From Candidatus Borrarchaeota archaeon (GTDB lineage Archaea; Asgardarchaeota; Sifarchaeia; Borrarchaeales; Borrarchaeaceae): a stretch of DNA of 6,961 nt. The notes below the pieces were generated by a model. That model ran no database searches. It had not been told where the DNA came from and was given only the letters and a program-made list of their open reading frames with translations. Shown in pieces: positions 1-6,927 of this stretch. The translations under genes and the position numbers were made by a program. Positions within the stretch are counted from its first letter, which is position 1; each line of letters starts with the position of its first letter. The stretch is from NCBI GenBank assembly GCA_016840645.1, contig JAEORY010000206.1, positions 1-6,961 of the forward strand, in the 5' to 3' direction.

Positions 1-32
1 ACGATGATTTATTCTATCGTCAATCGGAAAGT

Positions 33-57
33 TAGCCCATTTGTTATCGGGCTACTT
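33..57 (+). terminator. Weak hairpin upstream of the tRNA, possible terminator of a gene left of the window
   Basis: TAGCCC (33-38) pairs with GGGCTA (49-54) around a 10-base loop and is followed by the short T-rich stretch CTTGTCTG. It could end transcription of a host gene that lies left of the window, or block antisense transcripts leaving the integrase gene. The stem is only 6 bp and the T-tract is poor in either direction, so this is tentative. Bases 1-32 show nothing else I can name. Confidence 0.25.
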
Positions 58-84
58 GTCTGCATCGTTCCTAAATGCTAACAT
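56..84 (+). promoter_or_regulatory. Possible promoter of tRNA-Lys
   Basis: TTGTCT (56-61) and TAACAT (79-84) are each 4/6 matches to the -35 and -10 consensus and are spaced by 17 bp. Transcription would start near base 91, about ten bases before the mature tRNA. The match is modest. Its -10 lies within a TGCTAACATT sequence (76-85) that also occurs among the repeats at the two ends of the element. Confidence 0.3.
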
Positions 85-101
85 TATTAGCGCATTACCG
101 C

Positions 102-1378
<1,277 letters not shown>

Positions 1379-1379
<1 letters not shown>

Positions 1380-1561
1380 TATTTTGCCTCTGCAAACATC
1401 TTATCAAGAGCTATTTTAGGTATCACTATTCTGTTGCCCAATCTTATCGATGGAATTCTTCCTCGCTTCACCAATCCATAGCAGTGATTCCTTGATACAC
1501 CCATCAATTCCGCCGCTTCCGGTACTGTTATACATAACCTCTTATCAATACCTATTTTCAA
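1379..1561 (-). CDS. xis: Excisionase-like helix-turn-helix protein (60 aa, TTG start)
   Basis: This is a small MerR/excisionase-type winged-helix DNA-binding protein. VPEAAELMGVSRNHCYGLV (about 13-31) is the helix-turn-helix, and GRIPSIRLGNRIVIPK is the wing that typifies Xis and related directionality factors. It probably bends DNA at the attachment site and drives excision with the integrase encoded next. I place the start at TTG 1561-1559 because AAGGGGGG (1576-1569) sits seven bases upstream and the domain then begins almost at once. The ATG frame reaching back to 1705 would add 48 residues that merely overlap the Rep reading frame. The gene overlaps the rep 3' end by 17 bases and shares a TAATG overlap with int, so all three are translationally linked. 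It could instead act mainly as a transcription regulator. Confidence 0.85.
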
Positions 1562-2303
1562 TTTTATGCCCCCCTTCTTCAAGTATTTTTTCCAGCTGTT
1601 CACTATTTTCAGCTTCAACAATCTGCCATCTCCGCCATTCCGATTCTTGTTTTTCAATCTTGTTTGAGAATCCTCTGGAAAAGCCATACATCCGGCATTT
1701 ACCACTCCAAAGCAAGGCTAGGTGAAGGTCTAACCAGCCTTCCATCTTACGCAGGTACTTTGAAACATAAGCGGCACAATTAACCTCTATTTTCTTAGGT
1801 CTCTCCACGTTAGACCTGCCTTGTCTCCAATTACCATTGATAATATCTAGTGGTGCTATCCACTTTAACTTTGGAAAGAAAATATGCACGTGTGGATAGC
1901 CAGTGCTAGGTTGCACTTCTACAACCCATAAATAGTGTAATCTTCGCCAGCCTCTTCTTTTCCTATACTGGTTTACCGCATTGAGAAATCGCCTGGTATC
2001 TTTCCCAAAACTAGCCCATGCTTCTCGCTTTCCAATTCTCTTTGTATCATAGGTCAGCGTTTCCATTAATCCTGGTACCCTCTCATATTTACCTAGCCTT
2101 CTCCGGATTTTTCTTGACATATTTAATCGCCCATCATCAAAATACCTACTTCTACAACTTGTTGGCATAATCTTCAAAACTGTAGGGTCATCTCTCCTAT
2201 TCAGAATGATATTTGTCCTACCAATGCGTCCTTTATATACCTCGAAATCCCACAATGACCGTAAACACTGTGCCCAATAAAGCTGACCGTTGACATTATT
2301 CAT
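1545..2303 (-). CDS. HUH-family rolling-circle replication initiator (Rep)
   Basis: This 252-residue protein carries the signature of single-tyrosine HUH endonucleases. ETLTYDT (81-87) resembles motif I. GYPHVHIFFP supplies the metal-binding H138-x-H140. AAYVSKYLRK gives catalytic Y179 with K182 (YxxK), with Y183 adjacent. Such proteins nick a double-strand origin, attach to the 5' end and start rolling-circle replication. In an integrative element this would copy the excised circle, or serve mobilisation. The N-terminal 50 or so residues contain cysteines and many aromatics of unknown role. The ATG at 2303 has no recognisable Shine-Dalgarno sequence, and the frame stays open further upstream, so the start is uncertain. 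A strong GC-rich hairpin lies just upstream. The gene follows the LuxR-type gene by 73 bases and overlaps xis. The HUH and YxxK motifs are seen; the replication role is inferred from the family. Confidence 0.85.
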   Translation of the reverse strand: MNNVNGQLYWAQCLRSLWDFEVYKGRIGRTNIILNRRDDPTVLKIMPTSCRSRYFDDGRLNMSRKIRRRLGKYERVPGLMETLTYDTKRIGKREAWASFGKDTRRFLNAVNQYRKRRGWRRLHYLWVVEVQPSTGYPHVHIFFPKLKWIAPLDIINGNWRQGRSNVERPKKIEVNCAAYVSKYLRKMEGWLDLHLALLWSGKCRMYGFSRGFSNKIEKQESEWRRWQIVEAENSEQLEKILEEGGHKIENRY

Positions 2304-2326
2304 ATTAAGACAAGGAAAGAAGGATA

Positions 2327-2359
2327 GGCGGGCGATTGGCTGCCGCCACCGCCCTCGCC
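2327..2359 (-). promoter_or_regulatory. GC-rich hairpin between the regulator and rep (terminator/attenuator or Rep origin candidate)
   Basis: On the minus strand GGC..GGGCG pairs with CGCCC-GCC, with a two-base bulge and an inner GGC/GCC pairing. It is followed by the pyrimidine-rich run TATCCTTCTTTCC. This is the most GC-rich spot in an AT-rich element and fills most of the 73-bp gap before the rep start codon. It could attenuate readthrough from the regulator gene into rep-xis-int, or be the structured nick site of the HUH Rep. The sequence alone does not decide between these. Confidence 0.45.
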
Positions 2360-2376
2360 ATAAATTGCCGTGCTAT

Positions 2377-2973
2377 CTATATCATCTCTTCTCTGTTTTC
2401 CCATATCTCGTATCCTTTTTCCATTTCAATCCAGTACCACGGCGCTACTTTAGTCTGATAAACCACGCCTTGCTCAGGTATCTCCGGATATTCCGGATGT
2501 TCTTCCCTAACTCTACTCCATCCAATTACGTCCTCAGGATGTTTGCCTTTACAATCTTCATAGGCACATGCCTTTTCGTCTTCTCGCTCTATTACCACAT
2601 GATCAACAACTATAGGCTCAAAACTACGCATACGGTAGTCATCCGTTAGATATGCTCTTTTACACTTCCAGCACAAAACGTAATCATCAATAATAGCTGT
2701 CGTATCACTCTCCAAACCTACTTCGAGCATACCTTTCTCAATCGCTGTAAGAAGTGCGTGCGCCCTATTGCTTGCTCCCAGCTTCCTCATCACGTTATAC
2801 ACATGGTTCCTGAATGTATTAATACTTACACCTATTTTCTCTGCCGCCTCTGTATTGCTTAATCCTCTGCTTACCAGAACAAGAGCATCTAACTCTCTTT
2901 TACTTATGCGAATGTTACCAGGCATATCATGCCCACCATCTTTACCTTTTCCCTTAATCGCTCTTATCGGCAT
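2377..2973 (-). CDS. LuxR/GerE-type HTH regulator with C-terminal cysteine pairs
   Basis: The gene encodes a 198-residue DNA-binding regulator. A GerE helix-turn-helix occupies about residues 24-84 (SKRELDALVLVSRGLSNTEA, then EKIGVSINTFRNHVYNVMRK). No receiver or autoinducer-binding domain precedes it. The C-terminal half has CWKC (C101, C104) and CAYEDC (C136, C141), a possible zinc site, then an acidic, aromatic-rich tail of unknown function. I choose ATG 2973-2971 because AAGGA (2983-2979) lies five bases upstream. An ATG 18 bases further upstream (2991) has no ribosome binding site. It heads the leftward regulator-rep-xis-int series and has a good promoter with a palindrome at its start point, so it probably regulates itself and the mobility genes. 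What signal it senses cannot be told. Confidence 0.85.
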   Translation of the reverse strand: MPIRAIKGKGKDGGHDMPGNIRISKRELDALVLVSRGLSNTEAAEKIGVSINTFRNHVYNVMRKLGASNRAHALLTAIEKGMLEVGLESDTTAIIDDYVLCWKCKRAYLTDDYRMRSFEPIVVDHVVIEREDEKACAYEDCKGKHPEDVIGWSRVREEHPEYPEIPEQGVVYQTKVAPWYWIEMEKGYEIWENREEMI

Positions 2974-2993
2974 CTCTATCCTTTCCGTCATAT

Positions 2994-3041
2994 TGACTAT
3001 ATAGTCATTATAACTATAATACTACCAGTTAAATTTGTCAA
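2994..3041 (-). promoter_or_regulatory. Promoter of the regulator-rep-xis-int operon with palindromic operator
   Basis: On the minus strand a perfect -35, TTGACA (3041-3036), is followed after 17 bp by TATAGT (3018-3013), a 5/6 match to the -10. The start point would fall near 3005. There lies the perfect 14-bp palindrome TGACTATATAGTCA (2994-3007). Its half-site ATAGTCA recurs at 3041-3047, exactly 40 bp from the copy at 3001-3007, overlapping the -35. This suggests a repressor binding two sites on the same face of the helix, most simply the LuxR-type product of the gene itself. The boxes and palindrome are seen; the binder is inferred. Confidence 0.7.
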
Positions 3042-3082
3042 TAGTCAAAAATACTAACTCCGCCTAAATTCTCTATCAGCTC

Positions 3083-3116
3083 TCGATATCCAAATAAACA
3101 TCATGTATAATGATGT
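3083..3116 (+). promoter_or_regulatory. Promoter of the cytosine methyltransferase with an inverted repeat over the -10
   Basis: A perfect TATAAT (3106-3111) has a partial -35, TCGATA (3083-3088), 17 bp upstream. The -10 lies inside the inverted repeat ACATCAT-GTATA-ATGATGT (3098-3116), whose arms are 7 bp and perfect. A protein bound here would block RNA polymerase, so this is a candidate operator. Transcription would start near 3118, only about 16 bases before the ATG. Confidence 0.6.
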
Positions 3117-3133
3117 CTGTTTAATCCACCAAC

Positions 3134-4174
3134 ATGGAAAATAATGAAATTCAAGTCGTAGACATCTTCTGCGGAGTCGGTGGTCTAACTCATGGTCTTC
3201 AACAAGCCGGTCTAAAAGCAACAGCGGGTATCGATTCTGACCACACATGTAGATATGCCTATGAGGTTAACAATAAGGCTACCTTCATTCATTCTGACAT
3301 AGAGAACACGAAACCTGAAGACGTTCTTCAGTTGTTTACCGGCGAAGCTATTAAGGTTCTAGCCGCTTGTGCACCTTGCCAGCCATTTTCTACTCATACA
3401 CTTAAGTACAAGTTTGATAGCAAGGACTCTAGATGGAATCTTCTAGATTATTTTAGACGCATTGTTCTGCATGTCCTCCCCGAAATTGTAACAATTGAGA
3501 ACGTCCGAAGACTTAGCAAAGAGCCTATTTTTTCAAAGTTTCTAACTACACTATCCAAACAAGGATACAACATATCCTGGAAAGATATTTATTGTCCTCA
3601 ATACGGTATTCCTCAATCACGGACTCGTCTAGTTCTCCTAGCATCAAGATTGCATACTATTACTATGATTCCCCCCAGTCATGAGCCTCGTCAATATATT
3701 CGTGTTCAGGATGTTATAGCCGACCTACCACCTATCAAAGCTGGTGAGACCGACAACAATGACCCCCTTCACAGGTCTGCTGGTCTTAGAGAATTGAATC
3801 TCAAACGTATACGTCAATCTATTCCTGGTGGTACTTGGAGAGACTGGGATAAAGACCTCAGATTGCAGTGTCATAGCAAAAAGACGGGCTATAGTTATGT
3901 TTCTATCTACGGCAGAATGAGCTGGACCCAATTAGCTCCAACGATTACCACACAATTTTACAACATTGGCACAGGACGTTTCGGTCACCCCGAGCAAGAC
4001 AGGGCACTTTCACTAAGGGAAGCAGCCTTACTACAAACATTCCCTCCCGATTATCAATTCTATGACCCCCAAAATCCTCTTCCTCTCACTATCACAGCCA
4101 AACATATCGGCAATGCAGTACCAGTAAGATTGGGATATATTATAGGAAAAAGTATAGTTGATCACCTTCAATAA
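3134..4174 (+). CDS. DNA (cytosine-5-)-methyltransferase
   Basis: The enzyme transfers a methyl group from S-adenosylmethionine to C5 of cytosine in a short DNA target. At 346 residues it is a normal, complete C5 methyltransferase. Motif I is VDIFCGVGG (9-17). Motif IV is APCQPFS, with nucleophile C82. Motif VI is IENV (121-124). Motif VIII is QSRTR (161-165). The target-recognition region spans about 190-290, motif IX is REAALLQTF (295-303) and motif X is GNAVP (326-330). There is no N-terminal regulatory HTH. ATG 3134 lies nine residues before motif I and lacks a Shine-Dalgarno sequence; with the predicted start point its leader is very short. It is convergent with vsr and separated from it by 62 bases. 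Vsr next door and the GHKL-TIR gene beyond suggest an R-M-like or defence role. The target sequence cannot be read from the protein. Confidence 0.95.
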   Translation: MENNEIQVVDIFCGVGGLTHGLQQAGLKATAGIDSDHTCRYAYEVNNKATFIHSDIENTKPEDVLQLFTGEAIKVLAACAPCQPFSTHTLKYKFDSKDSRWNLLDYFRRIVLHVLPEIVTIENVRRLSKEPIFSKFLTTLSKQGYNISWKDIYCPQYGIPQSRTRLVLLASRLHTITMIPPSHEPRQYIRVQDVIADLPPIKAGETDNNDPLHRSAGLRELNLKRIRQSIPGGTWRDWDKDLRLQCHSKKTGYSYVSIYGRMSWTQLAPTITTQFYNIGTGRFGHPEQDRALSLREAALLQTFPPDYQFYDPQNPLPLTITAKHIGNAVPVRLGYIIGKSIVDHLQ

Positions 4175-4236
4175 CTTCACACCCCAACCAATGTCGCCTA
4201 TCTAACCAGTTAACACCTCCTACTCCTAAAACATTA

Positions 4237-4683
4237 TCAGAATTCTGCCGTTCTCAATCCGCTATTCTCGCTTTTTATCCACGAGCTCAGAGTTCTCAGA
4301 GTATTTTCAATAGTACTATCAAGAGAACACTGCCATACTACTGCAACACGCCATCCCGATTTCTTGATTTCTTCCATCTTTCTCATGTCTCTATTCTTAT
4401 TCTCTTCAATCTTTGGTATCCAGTAATCTGTCCTCGTTTTTGGTCTCCTCCCTTTCCTACACCCAACATGCCCATGCCAAAAGCATCCGTGAACAAATAA
4501 TGCTACTTTGTACTTCGGTAGTACTATATCAGGACTGCCTGGCAATGCTTTATAGTTCTTGCGAAACCTAAAACCCAGCCTGTGTAATCTCGAACGTAGT
4601 AAAACCTCTATCCTTGTGTCTTTCTGCTTTACCCTCGACATTATATATGTTCTTTGAGGGTCTACATCACGGTTCTGATTCAT
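4237..4683 (-). CDS. vsr: Very short patch repair (Vsr) endonuclease
   Basis: Vsr nicks DNA beside the T of a T:G mismatch that arises when 5-methylcytosine deaminates, and it usually accompanies a C5 methyltransferase. The 148-residue protein has the usual length and motifs: MSRVKQKDTRIE with E26, LPGSPDIV with D52, HGCFWHGH with H65, C67, W69, H70 and H72, then C75, D99 and C119. These align at almost constant offset with the catalytic and zinc residues I recall for E. coli Vsr (E25, H64, H69, D51; H71, C73, D97, C117). The WEC motif reads WQC here (Q118). The gene starts 15 bases after the GHKL-TIR stop codon with a poor ribosome binding site, so it probably depends on translation of that gene. 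It may repair deaminated target sites, or be the nuclease arm of the system. No hairpin terminator is obvious in the 62 bases shared with the convergent methyltransferase gene. Confidence 0.94.
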   Translation of the reverse strand: MNQNRDVDPQRTYIMSRVKQKDTRIEVLLRSRLHRLGFRFRKNYKALPGSPDIVLPKYKVALFVHGCFWHGHVGCRKGRRPKTRTDYWIPKIEENKNRDMRKMEEIKKSGWRVAVVWQCSLDSTIENTLRTLSSWIKSENSGLRTAEF

Positions 4684-4698
4684 TATATATGCTGCTAA

Positions 4699-6738
4699 TC
4701 AATATATTTCAGCTCTTATTTTTTGCCCGCAGCCCGGGGTCGTACATACGTAATATAATTCGTTCCCCTCATACTCTAATTCCATCTTATTTCTGCAATT
4801 AGAATCACTACACAATGGATGACCTTGATATTTCCTCTGAGGATAAAACAATCCCGCATCTAGCTGATCTTTATATTCCTTCACAGCTTTGTCAATAACT
4901 TGGTAGATATCAGCTTCGCTCGGTACACTGAAACCAATGTCAGCTAATACAGTCTTTATGAATTTCATAACCTCTTCTTTCTTCAATTCATCCAAATCCC
5001 CTATGCTGAATCCTTGCTTAGCATTGTTTATAGGTTTATCTATATCATCGTAATCAATATCAACGATAACGTTACTATGATTCCTGTTAGTTGCCCAAGC
5101 TGCTCCCGTTTCAGCAATGCAAACATTCGAATCATAGAAATGCTTTGAAAACAAAAATATCACATATATATCCTCACGGAAACACGATTTCAGATAATCG
5201 TATATATCCTGCCCGTGTGGAACCCCAGTTAGACCACAACTCGTGAATATAAAATTCTCTTCAATATCCACTCCAAGCAATTCAAACATGCTCATAATAA
5301 AGACCCCATATTTCTCATGCTTTTTATTGTGACTAATAAATATTCTTTTAGTATTCTCCGATAGACGAGTAGCACGAGAAAATTGAAGATGCTCGTCCTG
5401 AACAATTTCCAGCTCATCTTCATCAAGCTTGCTCTTCAGTATTGCTCTGGTTCTTTCCTTTTCAAGAAACCCTCTCTTTATTTCCTCAGCTTCCTTCAAG
5501 TTTTCGTCTGCCCTACGCCTTTTAGCAAACTCTGCTTTTTTCTGCGCTATTAGATTTACGAATGACTTCAAGTCTTCCATCAATGCTTTATACCGCTCAT
5601 CAGTATCCTCGTACCCTCTTCTATTGCTTATCGCCATATCGACTAGTTCGTCATCTTCGAATATATCCGCTTGTATCTCACCTATTACGTACGCATCGTA
5701 TATAGTATCCGTCTGTACTTTAGGTAAAATATCATATTCGCCAATTCTCTTTCGCGAATATATTGTTATTCTGTTGTCAGTAATCGAAATACTTTCCGCT
5801 TCTTCTTCACTAGCTCCTTCCCTATAGACCAATCCTCTAAGCATTCCCTTAGTAGCAATGGAACCTATCCATCCTTTATAAACGAAGTCAACCTCTTTGT
5901 ATTCACCCTTTTTGGTCATTACCTTTATTCTCCTCGGTATCACCGGAAATCTGTCTTCTTTACCGTCTTTGCTTTTCATGTCTTCCTCATAACCATAAGT
6001 CTCCTTATATCTCTCGGGAATATCATTCCCTCTAACTAACTCTCTTTTTGCCTTATATTCATCGCCTAAGGTGATAATTACATCCATCTTCTCAAAGAAA
6101 TCTAATTCAGCATAATCTATCTTCCTTGGTGCTTCGTTATTTTTAATGAGATATATCTTGAACTCGTTGAAGTCAATTTCAAAGTTACGGATAATTCTAT
6201 TTACCAAATGGTAATACGCGGTATTAATATTTTTCTGTATATTTCTTAGTACTAATCTCGTACCAGTTCCGTTACCAGACAGCTTTTCAGCTTCAAACAC
6301 TATCTCATTGTCTGGTATCGTATCCGGACCTTTCCCTTCTTTCGTTATTTTATCGTAATCCAATATGCATCCCGCTCTCTTACCATCTTTCAATGAGTAA
6401 AGTTCAATCCCCTTGGCCAAAGAAAATGCAGCGAGCTTCCCTATACCTTTCCTTCCGAAAACCTTTCTTCCCTTCGACGACACTGGTCTTTCTATACGCC
6501 TATCGTATCCAATATCAAGAAAGTATTTATTAACTTCGTCCGGTGTCATTCCAATGCCATCATCTTCAATAATTATTTCAGCCTCTGCTCCCGTTATTAT
6601 AGTCACCCAGCAATTATCCGCATCTGCATCGTAGCAATTCGATACAAGTTCCGCGATTATACTTGCTGTATCTCCATATAAATGTGGCCCTAGAATTGCT
6701 ATTACTTTAGGGTCAATAGTTATTTTGTATTCAAACAT
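4699..6738 (-). CDS. GHKL (Hsp90/MutL/MORC-like) ATPase fused to a TIR domain and a zinc ribbon
   Basis: This 679-residue cytosolic protein has three parts. Residues 1 to about 360 hold a GHKL ATPase: N-box ELVSNCYDADA (E30, N34, D37), G1 box EDDGIGM (58-64), glycine-rich lid GRKGIGK (95-101) and GTGTRL (157-162), then a transducer-like region. About 380-445 is a highly charged helical linker, perhaps coiled coil. Residues 464-600 form a TIR domain, starting KRIFISHNKKHE, with SKHFYDSNVCIAETGAAW (531-548); E543 is the likely NADase glutamate. A zinc ribbon closes the protein (C643, C648, C665, C670). GHKL ATPases clamp on DNA or protein when ATP binds, and bacterial TIR domains often destroy NAD+ in phage defence. 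I infer a sensor-effector that is activated by unmethylated or foreign DNA. The start ATG has a perfect AGGAGG five bases upstream. It is co-directional with vsr (15-bp gap). The three domains are clear; the mechanism is inferred. Confidence 0.9.
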   Translation of the reverse strand: MFEYKITIDPKVIAILGPHLYGDTASIIAELVSNCYDADADNCWVTIITGAEAEIIIEDDGIGMTPDEVNKYFLDIGYDRRIERPVSSKGRKVFGRKGIGKLAAFSLAKGIELYSLKDGKRAGCILDYDKITKEGKGPDTIPDNEIVFEAEKLSGNGTGTRLVLRNIQKNINTAYYHLVNRIIRNFEIDFNEFKIYLIKNNEAPRKIDYAELDFFEKMDVIITLGDEYKAKRELVRGNDIPERYKETYGYEEDMKSKDGKEDRFPVIPRRIKVMTKKGEYKEVDFVYKGWIGSIATKGMLRGLVYREGASEEEAESISITDNRITIYSRKRIGEYDILPKVQTDTIYDAYVIGEIQADIFEDDELVDMAISNRRGYEDTDERYKALMEDLKSFVNLIAQKKAEFAKRRRADENLKEAEEIKRGFLEKERTRAILKSKLDEDELEIVQDEHLQFSRATRLSENTKRIFISHNKKHEKYGVFIMSMFELLGVDIEENFIFTSCGLTGVPHGQDIYDYLKSCFREDIYVIFLFSKHFYDSNVCIAETGAAWATNRNHSNVIVDIDYDDIDKPINNAKQGFSIGDLDELKKEEVMKFIKTVLADIGFSVPSEADIYQVIDKAVKEYKDQLDAGLFYPQRKYQGHPLCSDSNCRNKMELEYEGNELYYVCTTPGCGQKIRAEIY

Positions 6739-6743
6739 TATAA

Positions 6744-6749
6744 CCTCCT
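6744..6749 (-). promoter_or_regulatory. Strong ribosome binding site of the GHKL-TIR gene
   Basis: AGGAGG on the minus strand lies five bases before ATG 6738. It is the only perfect Shine-Dalgarno sequence in front of a gene here. It fixes the start and implies efficient translation, in contrast to the weak sites of vsr and the methyltransferase. Confidence 0.85.
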
Positions 6750-6791
6750 ACTTATATACGATTATTGGGTTTATTGTTTCCTACTCTCTAT

Positions 6792-6820
6792 ATCTTAACT
6801 CACGTATGAAACATTCGCAA
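6792..6820 (-). promoter_or_regulatory. Possible promoter of the GHKL-TIR/vsr operon
   Basis: On the minus strand TTGCGA (6820-6815) and TAAGAT (6797-6792) are each 4/6 matches with 17-bp spacing. The predicted start near 6785 gives a leader of about 47 bases. The match is weak, and other AT-rich hexamers in the region could serve. A promoter must lie hereabouts, because a terminator sits just upstream. Confidence 0.35.
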
Positions 6821-6857
6821 TAATAACGGCTCATTAATACTCTTTTTTCTCTCATCA

Positions 6858-6879
6858 TTTTGCTAACATTTTTGCTAAC
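6858..6879 (+). repeat. Tandem TTTTGCTAAC repeat, right end (candidate integrase arm-type sites)
   Basis: TTTTGCTAAC occurs at 6858-6867 and 6870-6879, 12 bp apart, in the same orientation as the pair at 193-212. The shared stretch around TTTGCTAACATTTT makes chance unlikely. In the excised circle the two pairs would flank attP from either side. This suggests the right end of the element lies shortly beyond the window. Confidence 0.6.
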
Positions 6880-6895
6880 GAACTTTTCACCACTA

Positions 6896-6927
6896 TAAAC
6901 AACAAGATGGTACCAAACGGCACCATC
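6896..6927 (-). terminator. Intrinsic terminator on the minus strand near the right end
   Basis: Read leftward, GATGGTGCC (6927-6919) pairs with GGTACCATC (6914-6906) around the loop GTTT. All nine positions pair in RNA if one G-U is allowed; on the plus strand the same position is an A-C mismatch. TTGTTGTTT follows directly. It would stop transcripts entering the element from the right. In the excised circle, where the right end joins the integrase 3' end, it could end the integrase operon transcript. The rest of 6739-6961 shows no gene. Confidence 0.6.

Noticed and set aside
2306..2362. Minus-strand 18-codon frame (MARAVAAAN...) ending just before the rep start, possible leader peptide
   Set aside because: No ribosome binding site precedes its ATG, and the sequence is explained by the GC-rich hairpin.
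2974..2991. ATG at 2991 as start of the LuxR-type gene
   Set aside because: No ribosome binding site precedes it and it lies very close to the predicted transcription start; ATG 2973 has AAGGA at five-base spacing.
3054..3248. Minus-strand reading frame over the methyltransferase promoter and 5' end
   Set aside because: It is antisense to motif I of a clear methyltransferase, has no recognisable domain and lies in a promoter region.
4175..4236. Bidirectional terminator or small gene between methyltransferase and vsr
   Set aside because: Only a tiny TAAC-CA-GTTA repeat is present, with no T-tract; an AGGAGG on the minus strand has no usable reading frame after it.
4614..6634. Plus-strand reading frames opposite vsr and the GHKL-TIR gene
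   Set aside because: They are low-complexity Ser/Leu/Phe-rich shadows antisense to genes with well-defined domains.
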